The notes under the pieces were generated by a model. That model had not been told where the DNA came from, searched no databases, and worked only from the letters and a program-made list of their open reading frames with translations. 64,000 nt of DNA from Klebsiella sp. RIT-PI-d. GTDB lineage: Bacteria > Pseudomonadota > Gammaproteobacteria > Enterobacterales > Enterobacteriaceae. Shown one piece after another: positions 54,473 to 64,000 of the stretch. A program made the translations under genes and the position numbers. The stretch spans positions 1,798,001 through 1,862,000 of the forward strand of contig NZ_LGIT01000009.1 in the NCBI RefSeq assembly GCF_001187865.1. Direction: 5' to 3'. Numbering within the stretch: the stretch's first letter is position 1; each line of letters begins with the position of its first letter.

Positions 54473-55204
54473 TTACCGGGCATGACGGGTGAGGTAGTGT
54501 CCCAGTCGTTCGAATCCGCGATCAACAATAACCGCCGCCAGCGCCACCAGAATAGCGCCCTGGATAACGTATGCGGTATTAAATCCGCTCAGGCCGATGA
54601 TAATCGGCGTGCCCAGCGTGCTGGCACCTACCGTCGAGGCGATCGCCGCCGTGCCGATATTAATGATAATCGAGGTGCGTATCCCGGCGAGGATCACCGG
54701 TGCTGCCAGCGGAAGCTCAACGCTGATTAGCCGCTGCCGGCTATTCATGCCCATTCCTTCCGCTACGCTGCTGACGCCCGCCGGAACGGCGGCCAGCCCG
54801 GCCAGGGTGCCCTGTAATATTGGCAGAACACCGTACAGGATCAGGGCGATAATCGCCGGCTGCTGACCAAAGCCCATGACCGGAACCGCAATGGCCAGTA
54901 CCGCAACCGGCGGAAATGTCTGCCCGATAGCGGCAATGGTTTCCACCAGCGAGCGGAATTCTCGTCCGGCCGGACGCGTGACCAGAATTCCCGCCCCGGT
55001 GCCAATGACAATGGCCACCAGGCTGGATACCCCCACCAGCCAGAAATGCGCCAGCGTCAGCGCCAGAAAACTCTCCTGCTGATACACCGGCCGTGGCAGC
55101 TCGGGGAAAAACTGACTGAAGATGACGCCGCTGTGCGGCAGTCCGAACAGCAGCGCGATAAAAAGCGCCACCAGCCACACCAGCGGATCACGGATGATTT
55201 TCAC
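54473..55204 (-). CDS. yehW: YehW, ABC transporter permease of the osmF system, GTG start
   Basis: Inner-membrane permease (243 residues, about six membrane segments) of the OsmF-YehYXW importer, an osmoprotectant-type ABC transporter that in E. coli shows little betaine transport. The permease coupling motif is [22 protein letters not shown] near residue 155 (quoted by its parts EGMGM and ELPLAAPV). The frame is open to 55303 but the GTG at 55202-55204 follows GGAGGG and gives the E. coli start and exact length. It overlaps yehX by 17 bp. Last gene of the operon. Confidence 0.93.
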   Translation of the reverse strand: MKIIRDPLVWLVALFIALLFGLPHSGVIFSQFFPELPRPVYQQESFLALTLAHFWLVGVSSLVAIVIGTGAGILVTRPAGREFRSLVETIAAIGQTFPPVAVLAIAVPVMGFGQQPAIIALILYGVLPILQGTLAGLAAVPAGVSSVAEGMGMNSRQRLISVELPLAAPVILAGIRTSIIINIGTAAIASTVGASTLGTPIIIGLSGFNTAYVIQGAILVALAAVIVDRGFERLGHYLTRHAR

Positions 55205-56135
55205 CGGCTCCCTCCTCGCGCAGCAAATCATCAAAATGAAGATTGCCGCAGAACTGCCCCTGAGCATTCGTGACCGGCAATACCAGGCACTGACGGGCAA
55301 CAAACGCAGAGAGGGCTTCCCGCAGACTCAGGGTATCCGGTATTGGCTCACCCGGTGCTGGCTGTCCGTGGCGACGATAATCACGTACTGCCCGCAGCGA
55401 CAGCAGGCGTACGCCCAGTTCGCTACGGCCAAAAAAAGTGCGCACGAAATCATTCGCGGGGTGGGTTAACATCTCCAGCGGTGTTCCCTGCTGAACGACC
55501 TCGCCCTGGTCCATCAGCACAAGGTGATCGGCCAGCCGCAGCGCCTCGTCGATATCATGAGTGACCAGCACAATCGTGCGGCCCAGCAGACGATGAATGC
55601 GGCTCATCTCCTGCTGAAGGGCGCTGCGCGTCACCGGATCAAGCGCCCCGAACGGTTCGTCCATCAGCAGAACATCGGGATCGGCTGCCAGCGCCCGCGC
55701 CACGCCAACGCGCTGCTGCTGACCGCCGGATAACTGGTGCGGAAAGCGCGCACGCAGTGACGGATCCAGCCCCAGTAGAGCCATCAGTTCATCAATACGG
55801 GCGTTGATACGCGCCCGATCCCACTTCACCAGCTGCGGGACGGTGGCAATGTTTTGCGCCACCGTCCAGTGCGGGAAAAGACCAATGGACTGAATGGCAT
55901 ACCCCATCCGTCGCCGCAGGGCTAACAGCGGAAGCTGACCAATATCCTCGCCGGCAAAACGGATGGTGCCGCTATCATGCTCAACCAGACGGTTGATCAT
56001 CTTAAGGGTGGTTGACTTTCCCGAGCCTGACGTACCAATCAGCACCGAGAAGGCCCCTTCTTTCAAATGCAGGTTAAGATTTTTTACCGCAGCCTGACCC
56101 GCAAATGATTTGTTTACCTGGTTAAATTCAATCAT
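55188..56135 (-). CDS. yehX: YehX, ABC transporter ATPase of the osmF system
   Basis: Cytoplasmic ATPase subunit, 315 residues, of the proline/glycine-betaine type. Walker [17 protein letters not shown] near residue 35, signature [18 protein letters not shown] near residue 138, Walker [14 protein letters not shown] and the switch His in LVTHDIDEA are all intact. A C-terminal CBS-like part (from about residue 250, [19 protein letters not shown]) could sense ionic strength as in OpuA. The ATG at 56133-56135 lies just past the yehY stop; a GTG six bases earlier is also possible. Confidence 0.95.
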   Translation of the reverse strand: MIEFNQVNKSFAGQAAVKNLNLHLKEGAFSVLIGTSGSGKSTTLKMINRLVEHDSGTIRFAGEDIGQLPLLALRRRMGYAIQSIGLFPHWTVAQNIATVPQLVKWDRARINARIDELMALLGLDPSLRARFPHQLSGGQQQRVGVARALAADPDVLLMDEPFGALDPVTRSALQQEMSRIHRLLGRTIVLVTHDIDEALRLADHLVLMDQGEVVQQGTPLEMLTHPANDFVRTFFGRSELGVRLLSLRAVRDYRRHGQPAPGEPIPDTLSLREALSAFVARQCLVLPVTNAQGQFCGNLHFDDLLREEGAGENHP

Positions 56136-57285
56136 GCGCACGTTCCTTTAGCAGTGCACTCCACAGGCCAAATAGCGCATCGACCATTACAGCAAGGGCA
56201 ATAACCGGGATCACGCCGAGCAGGACCAAATCAAGCGCGCTACTGAGCAGCCCCTGAAATACCAGCGCACCAAATCCCCCGGCCCCGATGAGCGCCGCGA
56301 TCACCGCCATGCCGATAGTCTGCACGGTAACCACGCGTAATCCACGAATCAATACCGGTAGCGCCAGGGGGAGCTGAACGCGATAAAACCGTCCGCGCTG
56401 GCTCATGCCCATCGCAGCGGCACTTTCCAGTACCTCGCGCGGGACCTGGCCCATTCCGGCCACCACGCCGCGTACCAGCGGCAACAGGGCATAGAGCACC
56501 AGCGCAATCAGCGCCGGCGTTCTGCCGGTTCCGGCGATACCGAGCGTCGACAGAAACGGGAATGCCTGCGCCAGTCCGGCCAGCGGGGCGATCAGCAGGC
56601 CAAAAAGCGCAATTGACGGGATAGTCTGAATAATATTGAGCAGCGTAAAGACCGGAGCCTGACGTGAGGGATGGCGATAACACCACAATCCCAGCGGTAC
56701 GCCGATCAGTAAACCGGGCACCAGGGTGCCGAACAGCAGCGTCAGATGCTGAAGTAGCGCATCATTGAACACATCCTGACGGTTGACGTACTCTTTCATG
56801 AGCGATAGCTCATCAAGCGCCCCTGACCACAGCAGCACTAACGGCACCAGCCAGACCTGCGCATTGAGCAGCCAGCGCCAGAGGGCTTTGCCGGTTATTC
56901 GCCGGATGACATCGCTCATCAGCAGAAGCGCCAGCGCCAGCCATAGCCACAGGCCACTGCCCGGTGAAGTTCGCGCCACCGGGCTTGCCGACTGCGCCAG
57001 CCAGCGGGCAGACTCTCCGGCACTCCAGACCAGCGCAATGAAAAGCCCCTCTGCCACAAGCAAAGTAAGCACCAGCGGCGTACGTCCGCGCATAAAGCTC
57101 AGGCTTATCAGAACGAGAGGCACGGCCAGCAGCCACCACGGCGGAAACAGGCCAATCTGCCATAATGCGCGCCCTTCCCCGGACATCAGGCGGTTGGGTG
57201 CATAATTTACAAACGGCAGTGCCGCAGCCGCCAGCGCAATCATCGCCAGCAGCAGCAGCACGCGGTTTTGACATTTGATGTACAC
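56128..57285 (-). CDS. yehY: YehY, ABC transporter permease of the osmF system
   Basis: Inner-membrane permease, 385 residues, same length as E. coli YehY. The first 170 residues hold four or five extra membrane segments with little conservation; the second half is the transporter domain with [20 protein letters not shown] and the coupling loop [20 protein letters not shown] near residue 285. It pairs with YehW around YehX and overlaps it slightly. Second gene after osmF, 13 bp downstream. Confidence 0.95.
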   Translation of the reverse strand: MYIKCQNRVLLLLAMIALAAAALPFVNYAPNRLMSGEGRALWQIGLFPPWWLLAVPLVLISLSFMRGRTPLVLTLLVAEGLFIALVWSAGESARWLAQSASPVARTSPGSGLWLWLALALLLMSDVIRRITGKALWRWLLNAQVWLVPLVLLWSGALDELSLMKEYVNRQDVFNDALLQHLTLLFGTLVPGLLIGVPLGLWCYRHPSRQAPVFTLLNIIQTIPSIALFGLLIAPLAGLAQAFPFLSTLGIAGTGRTPALIALVLYALLPLVRGVVAGMGQVPREVLESAAAMGMSQRGRFYRVQLPLALPVLIRGLRVVTVQTIGMAVIAALIGAGGFGALVFQGLLSSALDLVLLGVIPVIALAVMVDALFGLWSALLKERAHD

Positions 57286-57298
57286 AGCGTCGTCCGGG

Positions 57299-58216
57299 TT
57301 ATTTCACCAGCCCTTTCTCTTTCAGGTAGTCCGCCGCCACTTTTTTCGCGTCCAGACCTTCAACGGCAATTTTGGCGTTCAGCGTTTGCAGCGTTTTTTC
57401 ATCCAGGCTGGCGAATACCGGCTTCAGCCACGCATCCATCTCAGGATACGCTTTCAGCACCGCTTCGCGTACGACCGGCGTCGGGGCGTAAATCGGCTGT
57501 ACGCCTTTCGGATCGGTCAACGTTTGCAGGCCCAGCGCGGCAACCGGGCCGTCGGTACCGTAGGCCATCGCGGCATTCACACCGGAGGTTTGCTGCGCGG
57601 CGGCTTTAATGGTGACAGCGGTATCGCCCCCGGCCAGCGACAGCAGTTGAGTCTGATTAAGTTTAAAATCGTAGGCTTTTTCAAAAGCAGGCAGCGCATC
57701 CGCGCGCTCAATAAATTCAGCCGAGGCTGCCAGCTTAAAGGTGCCGCCCTCTTTTAAATAACGGCTAAGATCGCTTAACGACGTGAGTTTATTTTTGGTT
57801 GCCAGATCCTGGCGCACGGCGATGGTCCAGGTATTATTCGCCGGGGCCGGGGTCAGCCATACCAGCTTATTTTTTTCAGCATCCAGCTGCTTCGCTTTCT
57901 CATATCCCTGCTGCGCATTTTTCCATGCGGCATCGTTTTCCAGCTTGAAGAAGAATGCACCATTGCCGGTGTATTCCGGATAAATATCCAGCTCGCCGGA
58001 AGTAATGGCTCCGCGCACCACTGGCGTCGTGCCTAACTGAACTTTATTAACGGTTTTAACGCCGTGGCTTTCCAGTACCTGCAAAATAATATTGCCCAGC
58101 AACGCGCCTTCCGTATCAATTTTGGACCCGACTTTAACCGGTTCTGCGGCGTGTAGCGGCAGGCTTATTGCACAGAATAATGCCATAGCGCTAAGCGATC
58201 CCTTGAATGTCATCAT
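57299..58216 (-). CDS. osmF: Periplasmic substrate-binding protein OsmF (YehZ)
   Basis: Periplasmic binding protein of the osmF-yehYXW importer, 305 residues as in E. coli. The signal peptide is about residues 1-23 (ending LPLHAAEP). The mature protein belongs to the glycine-betaine binding (OpuAC) family, with [39 protein letters not shown] and the ligand-side TGNGAFFF. Of two adjacent ATG codons the first (58214-58216) has GAGGA seven bases away. In E. coli the operon is induced by osmotic stress and stationary phase; no promoter elements were identified here. Confidence 0.95.
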   Translation of the reverse strand: MMTFKGSLSAMALFCAISLPLHAAEPVKVGSKIDTEGALLGNIILQVLESHGVKTVNKVQLGTTPVVRGAITSGELDIYPEYTGNGAFFFKLENDAAWKNAQQGYEKAKQLDAEKNKLVWLTPAPANNTWTIAVRQDLATKNKLTSLSDLSRYLKEGGTFKLAASAEFIERADALPAFEKAYDFKLNQTQLLSLAGGDTAVTIKAAAQQTSGVNAAMAYGTDGPVAALGLQTLTDPKGVQPIYAPTPVVREAVLKAYPEMDAWLKPVFASLDEKTLQTLNAKIAVEGLDAKKVAADYLKEKGLVK

Positions 58217-58305
58217 TTGCTTTTCCTCGTTATTTAACAACCCACTTACAGGGGCTTAAGTGAAAAGCGTAGACGAAAAAGAGACATTTAACCTTTAAAT
58301 GATGA

Positions 58306-58340
58306 GCGGCCCTGCCGTTTAGAGTCAACGGAAGAGCCGC
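58306..58340 (-). terminator. Imperfect hairpin after bglX
   Basis: GCGGC and CCGTT on one side pair with AACGG and GCCGC on the other with a four-base mismatch bulge between, 25 bp after the bglX stop. A weak terminator of bglX before the osmF operon promoter is the likely role. Confidence 0.4.
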
Positions 58341-58364
58341 AAAGGAAAACAGACCGTGGCGGGA

Positions 58365-60662
58365 TTACTGCAACTCAAACGCTCCCTGCTTCACGCGGGC
58401 AGAGTCGAGACCAATAAAGACATTAAATTTACCCGGCTCTGCATCATATTTCATTTTCTGGTTCCAGAATTTCAGCGCTTCGACGTCAATCGGGAAATTG
58501 ACGGTTTGCGTTTCGCCCGCTTTAAGGGTGATTTTTTCAAACCCTTTAAGCTGTTTTACCGGACGACTCATTGAGGCCGTGACATCCTGTAAATACATCT
58601 GGACAGCCGTAGCTCCGTCGCGCTTACCGGTATTGGTCACCTCAACGCTGGCAGTCACGCTGCCGTTGCTATCCATCGTTGGCGCAGAGAGTTTGACGTC
58701 AGAAACACTAAAGGTGGTATAGCTCAGACCATAGCCGAACGGGTACAGCGGACCGTTGGCCTCATCGAAATAACGTGACGTATATTTATTAGGCTTGTCG
58801 GCGTTATACGGGCGCCCGGTATTGAGATGGCTATAGTAAACCGGGATCTGCCCGACCGAGCGCGGAAAAGACATCGGCAGCTTGCCCGACGGGTTGTAGT
58901 CACCAAACAGGACATCAGCAATGGCATTACCGCCTTCGGTTCCGGCAAACCAGGTTTCAAGTAGCGCATCCGCCTGCTGATCTTCTTTTACCAGCGCCAG
59001 CGGACGGCCATTCATCAATACCAGCACCAGCGGTTTTCCGGTGGCTTTCAGCGCGCTTATCAGATCGCGCTGGCTCTGCGGAAGGGTAATGTCGGTGCGG
59101 CTGGACGCCTCATGCGCCATCCCCTGCGCTTCACCCACCACGGCGACCACCACATCAGCCTGATTCGCTGTCGCAACGGCTTCGTCAATCATCGCTTTTG
59201 GCGTGCGCTCATCAACCTGTACCGCCGGCTCATACTGATTGAGAAACGCCACAATGTCTTTATCGTTAGTGACGTTTGCGCCTTTGGCAAAGATCACTTT
59301 CCCCTCGCTACCGACGGCATTTTTAATACCGGTGAGCACGGTGACCGATTGATCGACCACGCCCGCTGCTGACCAACTGCCCATCACATCGCGTTTACTG
59401 TCGGCCAGCGGTCCGACAACGGCTACGGTTGACGTCTTCTTCAGCGGTAACGTCTCAAGACGGTTTTTCAGCAGTACCAGACTTTCACGCGCAACCTTAC
59501 GGGCATCCTCGCGGTGCAGACGACTTTCGGCGTTAGTGTCTTGCGGATCGGACTCTTTTGGTCCCAGATGGCTATAAGGATCGTTAAACAGGCCCATATC
59601 ATATTTGACGTTCAGCACGTGACGTGCGGCATCGTCCAGTTCGGCCATCGGCACTTTGCCGGACTTCACCAGCCCCGGCAGATATTTACTGTAATACTCG
59701 TCGCTCATACTCATGTTAATACCTGAGTTGAGCGCGACTCTTACCGCATCTTCCGGATCGGACGCGGTGCCGTGTTTGATCAATTCTTTAATTGCGCCAT
59801 GATCGGAAATGGTAATGCCCTTAAAGCCCCACTCATCGCGCAGCAGATCTTTTAGCAACCATGAATCCGATGAGGCCGGCGTCCCATTAAGCGAATTCAG
59901 CGCTACCATTACGCCGCCGCTGCCCGCATCCAGGGCCGCTTTATATGGCGGCATATAGTCGTTGAACAGCCGCTGCGAACTCATGTCCACCGTGTTGTAC
60001 TCTTTGCCCCCCTCCACTGCTCCGTAGGCGGCAAAATGTTTGACGCTGGTCATCACCGAATAGCGGTCGGCCGGGCTTTTTCCCTGCATCGCTTCGACCA
60101 TGGTTTTACCCATTACCGAGGTCAGCCAGGTATCTTCCCCAAACCCTTCTGAGGCACGACCCCAGCGCGGATCGCGAGAGACATCGACCATCGGAGCCCA
60201 GGTCATGTTCAGGCCATCGTCCGCCGCTTCATAGGCTGAAACGCGGCCTACGGTTTTAACCGCATCAAGGTTGAACGTTGACGCCAGACCGAGGCTTATT
60301 GGAAAGACGGTACGCTGACCGTGAACCACGTCAAAGGCAAAAAACAGGGGAATTTTCAGGCGGCTAAGTTCCATAACCTGATCCTGCATTTTACGAATAT
60401 CATCCCGGGTGACGGTGTTAAAAATAGCCCCGACCTGCCCCGCTTTGATCATCTCACGAATGGCTTCTTTCGGATTGTCGGGTCCGACGCTGATAAGCCG
60501 CAGCTGGCCGATTTTTTCATCTACCGTCATTTTTTTCAGCAAATCGGTGACGTAAGCATCACGCGCTTGCGGCGTTAACGGATGCTGATTTTTAACGTCC
60601 TCTGCCAGCGCGGGATGACATGCCAGACTCACAGCGACACCTACAGAACACAGCCATTTCAT
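58365..60662 (-). CDS. bglX: Periplasmic beta-D-glucoside glucohydrolase BglX
   Basis: Glycoside hydrolase family 3 enzyme that cleaves beta-glucosides in the periplasm, 765 residues as in E. coli. The signal peptide is MKWLCSVGVAVSLACHPALA (1-20). The GH3 nucleophile Asp is in GITISDHGAIKELI near residue 287; KHFAAYGAVEGGKEYNTVDM is another family motif, and the C-terminal fibronectin-like domain begins near residue 660. The frame extends to 60749 but the ATG at 60660-60662 gives the signal peptide. Divergent from dld, as in E. coli. Confidence 0.96.
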   Translation of the reverse strand: MKWLCSVGVAVSLACHPALAEDVKNQHPLTPQARDAYVTDLLKKMTVDEKIGQLRLISVGPDNPKEAIREMIKAGQVGAIFNTVTRDDIRKMQDQVMELSRLKIPLFFAFDVVHGQRTVFPISLGLASTFNLDAVKTVGRVSAYEAADDGLNMTWAPMVDVSRDPRWGRASEGFGEDTWLTSVMGKTMVEAMQGKSPADRYSVMTSVKHFAAYGAVEGGKEYNTVDMSSQRLFNDYMPPYKAALDAGSGGVMVALNSLNGTPASSDSWLLKDLLRDEWGFKGITISDHGAIKELIKHGTASDPEDAVRVALNSGINMSMSDEYYSKYLPGLVKSGKVPMAELDDAARHVLNVKYDMGLFNDPYSHLGPKESDPQDTNAESRLHREDARKVARESLVLLKNRLETLPLKKTSTVAVVGPLADSKRDVMGSWSAAGVVDQSVTVLTGIKNAVGSEGKVIFAKGANVTNDKDIVAFLNQYEPAVQVDERTPKAMIDEAVATANQADVVVAVVGEAQGMAHEASSRTDITLPQSQRDLISALKATGKPLVLVLMNGRPLALVKEDQQADALLETWFAGTEGGNAIADVLFGDYNPSGKLPMSFPRSVGQIPVYYSHLNTGRPYNADKPNKYTSRYFDEANGPLYPFGYGLSYTTFSVSDVKLSAPTMDSNGSVTASVEVTNTGKRDGATAVQMYLQDVTASMSRPVKQLKGFEKITLKAGETQTVNFPIDVEALKFWNQKMKYDAEPGKFNVFIGLDSARVKQGAFELQ

Positions 60663-60857
60663 ATGGTTTACTCTCTTATGCGAAAGCCGGGGGAGCGGCC
60701 TTGTCCGTGCGAAGTCCGCAGTTTGCCATAATCGTAACCAGGCTGGCACTACCTTGCTTCGCTTATTCTCTTATTTTTGTGGCCTTTTTAACCTGCGCTT
60801 CGTTTTGAGCAAGCTATTCTTAAAGACGTTTATTTATCCCGCCACAAGGAGTGGAAG

Positions 60858-62633
60858 ATGCCGTCTACAACGCATTACGATAATCACGCCCTGCTTAATG
60901 AACTGACCCGCCTGGTGGGCCAAACTCATCTGTTAACCGATCCGGCGAAAACAGCCCGCTACCGTAAGGGCTTTCGTTCAGGCCAGGGAGAGGCGCTGGC
61001 GGTGGTTTTCCCCGGTAGCCTGCTCGAACTGTGGCGGGTATTAAGCGTCTGCGTACAGGCAGATAAAATTATTCTGATGCAGGCCGCCAACACCGGCCTT
61101 ACGGAAGGCTCAACGCCGAACGGCAATGATTACGATCGCGATATCGTCATTATCAGCACGCTGCGCCTTGATAAACTTCAGCTGCTGGATAACGGCGAAC
61201 AGGTGCTGGCCTTTCCCGGAACCACCCTTTACTCACTGGAAAAAGCGCTCAAGCCGCTGGGACGCGAGCCGCATTCGGTGATCGGCTCCTCCTGTATTGG
61301 CGCCTCGGTGATCGGCGGGATCTGCAATAACTCCGGCGGCGCGCTGGTGCAGCGAGGACCGGCCTATACCGAAATGTCATTGTTTGCGCGCATTGATGAT
61401 AAAGGTCGCCTGCAACTGGTGAATCATCTGGGTATCGAACTGGGGCAAACGCCGGAGCAGATCCTAAGCAAACTGGATGATGAACGCATTAGCGCGAGCG
61501 ATGTTCGTCACGACGATCGTCACGGCCACGACAGCGATTATGTGACCCGCGTACGCGATGTCGATGCCGACACCCCGGCCCGCTATAACGCCGATCCGGA
61601 TCGGCTGTTTGAATCGTCCGGCTGTGCGGGCAAGCTGGCAGTTTTTGCGGTGCGCCTGGATACCTTTGTGGCGGCAAAAACGCAGCAGGTGTTTTATATC
61701 GGCACTAATCAGCCGCAGGTACTGACCGATATTCGTCGACACATTCTGGCGAATTTTACCCACCTGCCGGTGGCGGGCGAATATATGCACCGCGACATTT
61801 ATGATATCGCCGAACAGTACGGAAAAGACACATTCCTGATGATTGATAAGCTCGGCACCGACAAAATGCCGCTCTTTTTCACCCTGAAAGGCCGCACCGA
61901 TGCGCTGCTGGATAAAGTGTCGCTGTTCAAACCGCATTTTACCGATCGGGCCTTACAGACCATCACCCGGGTTTTCCCGGCGCACCTTCCGTCAAGAATG
62001 AAAGAGTGGCGCGATAAGTATGAACATCACCTGCTGCTGAAAATGGCCGGAGAGGGGGTGAGTGAGGCGCAGAACTGGCTAACTGACTATTTCAAAACCG
62101 CCGAAGGGGATTTTTTTGCCTGCACGCCTGAAGAAGGCAGCAAAGCGTTTCTGCATCGCTTTGCCGCGGCGGGCGCGGCAATCCGTTATCAGGCCGTTCA
62201 TGCGGACGAGGTAGAGGATATTCTGGCGCTGGATATTGCCCTGCGCCGCAATGACACCGACTGGTTCGAGCAGCTTCCACCCCAGATTGACAGCCAGCTG
62301 GTACATAAACTTTATTATGGCCATTTTATGTGCCACGTTTTCCATCAGGATTACATTGTCAAAAAAGGCGTGGATGCGCATGAGTTGAAGGCGCAGATGC
62401 TGGAATTACTGCACGCGCGCGGCGCACAGTATCCGGCCGAGCATAATGTGGGCCATCTTTATGAAGCAGCAGAAAGTTTGAAAACGTTTTATCGCAAAAA
62501 CGATCCAACCAACAGTATGAACCCGGGAATAGGCAAAACCAGTAAGCAAAAATACTGGGGCGAAACGGCTTCCGCCCGATCAGATGCAGCTGAAGCAGCA
62601 GAAAGTTCACCCACGCCACCGCCTGCCCGTTGA
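60858..62633 (+). CDS. dld: Quinone-dependent D-lactate dehydrogenase Dld
   Basis: FAD-containing peripheral inner-membrane enzyme that oxidises D-lactate to pyruvate and passes electrons to quinone. 591 residues, about 20 more than E. coli Dld owing to an Ala/Ser/Pro-rich C-terminal tail (ARSDAAEAAESSPTPPPAR). The FAD-binding half carries VIGSSCIGASVIGGICNNSG near residue 145 and PGTTLYSLEKAL before it; the membrane-binding basic region (RMKEWRDKYEHHLLLKM) is present. ATG follows AAGGAG. Ends in a good terminator. Divergent from bglX. Confidence 0.96.
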   Translation: MPSTTHYDNHALLNELTRLVGQTHLLTDPAKTARYRKGFRSGQGEALAVVFPGSLLELWRVLSVCVQADKIILMQAANTGLTEGSTPNGNDYDRDIVIISTLRLDKLQLLDNGEQVLAFPGTTLYSLEKALKPLGREPHSVIGSSCIGASVIGGICNNSGGALVQRGPAYTEMSLFARIDDKGRLQLVNHLGIELGQTPEQILSKLDDERISASDVRHDDRHGHDSDYVTRVRDVDADTPARYNADPDRLFESSGCAGKLAVFAVRLDTFVAAKTQQVFYIGTNQPQVLTDIRRHILANFTHLPVAGEYMHRDIYDIAEQYGKDTFLMIDKLGTDKMPLFFTLKGRTDALLDKVSLFKPHFTDRALQTITRVFPAHLPSRMKEWRDKYEHHLLLKMAGEGVSEAQNWLTDYFKTAEGDFFACTPEEGSKAFLHRFAAAGAAIRYQAVHADEVEDILALDIALRRNDTDWFEQLPPQIDSQLVHKLYYGHFMCHVFHQDYIVKKGVDAHELKAQMLELLHARGAQYPAEHNVGHLYEAAESLKTFYRKNDPTNSMNPGIGKTSKQKYWGETASARSDAAEAAESSPTPPPAR

Positions 62634-62669
62634 GTTATTGCCCCGGGTCGTCATAAAGTAGCTAACCGA

Positions 62670-62697
62670 GCCAGAGAGTGTTCTCTGGCTTTTTATT
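62670..62697 (+). terminator. Rho-independent terminator of dld
   Basis: GCCAGAGA and TCTCTGGC form a perfect 8-bp stem with loop GTGT, followed by TTTTTATTTT. It separates dld from the acetyltransferase gene 15 bp further on. Confidence 0.92.
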
Positions 62698-62712
62698 TTA
62701 AGGAAGCGGGTT

Positions 62713-63267
62713 ATGTCTGCGGTAGAGATTTCGAATGATATCGATATTGAGGTGCGCGATGCCCTGCCAGAGGACGTTTACGCTATTGCCACGCTGTATG
62801 CCTGGCACGTGCTAAACGGTCAGGCCTCATTTGAAGAGGTTCCGCCCTCGGTGGACGACATGCGCGAGCGGATGGAAAAGGTGGCTAAACACGAATTGCC
62901 GTGGCTGGTGGCGCTCTATCGCGGCGTGGTGGTCGGGTACTGCTATGCGACCCCGTATCGTCCGCGTCCTGCTTACCGGTTTACGATTGAAGATTCGATT
63001 TACATCGATGCCACCATGACCGGACGCGGGATTGGTTCGCGGCTGATGGCACAGCTTATTGCCCGCTGTGAAAGCGGTCCATGGCGGCAAATGCTGGCCA
63101 TTGTCGGCGATGGCCACAATAATGCCGGCTCGTTTAAGTTACATCAAAGCCAGGGATTTGACGTCGCCGGGCGACTACGCAGTGTGGGATATAAGAAAGG
63201 CGACTGGCGCGACACGTTGATTATGCAGCGCCCGCTGAATGACGGCGACTGGACGCTGCCAGAATAA
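62713..63267 (+). CDS. GNAT-family N-acetyltransferase (phosphinothricin/methionine-sulfone type)
   Basis: A 184-residue acetyl-CoA-dependent N-acetyltransferase. It has the PAT/MddA pattern: VRDALPEDVYAIATLYAWHVLNG at the start (by its ends VRDALPED and YAWHVLNG), substrate-side SFEEVPPS, the acetyl-CoA loop TMTGRGIGSRLMAQLI near residue 103 (Q/RxxGxG/A type), and NNAGSFKLHQSQGFDVAGRL near residue 138. Such enzymes acetylate toxic amino-acid analogues such as phosphinothricin or methionine sulfone. The ATG follows AAGGAAG. It lies alone between dld and pbpG; not in the E. coli order as I remember it. Confidence 0.85.
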   Translation: MSAVEISNDIDIEVRDALPEDVYAIATLYAWHVLNGQASFEEVPPSVDDMRERMEKVAKHELPWLVALYRGVVVGYCYATPYRPRPAYRFTIEDSIYIDATMTGRGIGSRLMAQLIARCESGPWRQMLAIVGDGHNNAGSFKLHQSQGFDVAGRLRSVGYKKGDWRDTLIMQRPLNDGDWTLPE

Positions 63268-63295
63268 GCTTTTGCTGTATGTGGGTTGAATACCA

Positions 63296-63328
63296 CCCTC
63301 ACCCTGAGGAAGAGGGTTAGGGTGAGGG
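63296..63328. repeat. Dispersed-type palindromic repeat between convergent genes
   Basis: CCCTCACCCT (63296-63305) and AGGGTGAGGG (63319-63328) are perfect complements around a purine-rich loop. The sequence family (CCCTCACCCT...AGGGTGAGGG) is familiar as an intergenic palindrome found many times in enterobacterial genomes. It lies between the acetyltransferase and pbpG, which converge, and may also help end transcription. Confidence 0.65.
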
Positions 63329-63416
63329 AGAAACGCAGCCACGCAATAAAAGCCAGTCTCCCTAAAAAACCACGCTACCGGCAACAACCGGGTGCAACAT
63401 GCCCCATATAAGTAAC

Positions 63417-64000
63417 CTAGTCGTTTTGCGCCGTGAAATCGGTGCTCGCCATCTGAGCCGCCTTCTGCTTTTTATAGCTTAGCGCTGAGGCCGGAACCGG
63501 CATGGTTTTACCGGTCTCGATCCAGGTTTTCAGGCGGCTGGCATCAGCAAAATGCGTATATTTACCAAACGCGTCCATGACCACCAGCGCGACCGGACGG
63601 TGGTTAATCAACGTGCGCATGACCAGACAGTGACCTGCGGCATTGGTGAATCCGGTTTTGGTCAACTGAATATTCCAGTTATCGCGGTATACCAGATGAT
63701 TAGTATTCCGAAATGGCAGCGTGTAGGGCGGATTTGAGAACGTCGCCATATCCTCGCGCGTGGTACTAAGTTGGCCGATCAGCGGATACTGCTTGCTGGC
63801 GATCAGCAGTCGGGTCAGATCACGCGCCGTCGACACGTTTTTAATAGACAATCCGGTTGGCTCAACATAGCGCGTGTGGGTCATGCCCAGCGCTTTTGCT
63901 TTTGCATTCATCGCCCGAATAAAGGCGTTATAGCCTCCCGGATAATGATGCGCGAGGCTTGCTGCCGCGCGGTTTTCTGATGACATCAGCGCCAGAAGCA
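63417..64000 (-). CDS. pbpG: D-alanyl-D-alanine endopeptidase PbpG (PBP7), N-terminal part cut off
   Basis: Periplasmic penicillin-binding endopeptidase that cuts peptidoglycan cross-links. Only the C-terminal 194 codons are inside the window. The second active-site motif SxN is seen as SSEN (63975-63986 on the minus strand) and the KTG motif is in [17 protein letters not shown]; the first motif SxxK and the signal peptide lie beyond the right edge. Sequence matches E. coli PBP7 closely, including the end [10 protein letters not shown]. Position next to dld/bglX agrees with E. coli. Confidence 0.95.
   Translation of the reverse strand, partial: LLALMSSENRAAASLAHHYPGGYNAFIRAMNAKAKALGMTHTRYVEPTGLSIKNVSTARDLTRLLIASKQYPLIGQLSTTREDMATFSNPPYTLPFRNTNHLVYRDNWNIQLTKTGFTNAAGHCLVMRTLINHRPVALVVMDAFGKYTHFADASRLKTWIETGKTMPVPASALSYKKQKAAQMASTDFTAQND

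Overview
The window is chromosomal DNA of a member of the Enterobacteriaceae. Gene content and protein sequences match the E. coli K-12 stretch fbaB-yegTUVW-thiMD-rcnB-mrp-metG-yeh-bglX-dld-pbpG almost gene for gene, but the organism is not E. coli. A D-arabinitol (dal) locus sits before fbaB. About 20 kb of other genes lies between thiM and rcnB, and several E. coli neighbours are missing (rcnR/rcnA, yehA-E, mlrA). A relative of Enterobacter, Kosakonia, Lelliottia, Klebsiella or Citrobacter is likely; I cannot settle the genus from sequence alone. No tRNA, rRNA, CRISPR array, insertion sequence or prophage was seen.

Layout. 1-2037: 5' part of dalD and its divergent regulator dalR. 2125-7395: fbaB, the yegTUV carbohydrate/nucleoside operon and its GntR-type regulator yegW. 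7443-14015: a three-gene cluster on the minus strand with two related giant helical-repeat proteins (DUF6493-like) and a SWIM zinc-finger protein. 14094-15808: thiM-thiD behind a TPP riboswitch. 15809-16560: a gene-poor stretch with apparent gene remnants. 16561-19672: a lipoprotein and a large MscS-type channel. 19717-24212: a PTS IICB / Gfo-Idh-MocA oxidoreductase / TIM-barrel operon facing a GntR-type regulator across a perfect 33-bp palindrome. 24181-26226: a LysR regulator and an MDR oxidoreductase. 26279-35480: a complete group 4 capsule export operon (gfcABCDE-etp-etk) that ends in a WecA-like initiating glycosyltransferase and begins with a JUMPStart/ops element. 36190-39866: rcnB, mrp, metG. 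40049-51130: yehR, then yehI-yehL-yehM-yehP-yehQ. 51188-64000: yehS, btsSR, yohO, the osmF-yehYXW osmoprotectant-type ABC importer, bglX, dld, a GNAT acetyltransferase and the 3' part of pbpG.

The most interesting material is a pair of SWIM-domain systems. The yehI-Q operon combines a WGR/DUF4132 protein, a MoxR-type AAA+ ATPase, a DUF5682 protein with a possible hydrolase motif pattern, a vWA protein with an intact MIDAS and a SWIM protein. It is preceded by a 20-bp sequence with perfect LexA-box ends (40627-40646), which points to induction by DNA damage. The second cluster (7443-14015) lacks an ATPase and a vWA protein but has its own SWIM protein and two related solenoid proteins, so it may be a cut-down or partner version of the same kind of machine. 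The second theme is surface polysaccharide: the capsule operon carries what looks like an RfaH recruitment element and its own initiating transferase.

All calls come from reading sequence and from memory of protein families. No database search was run.
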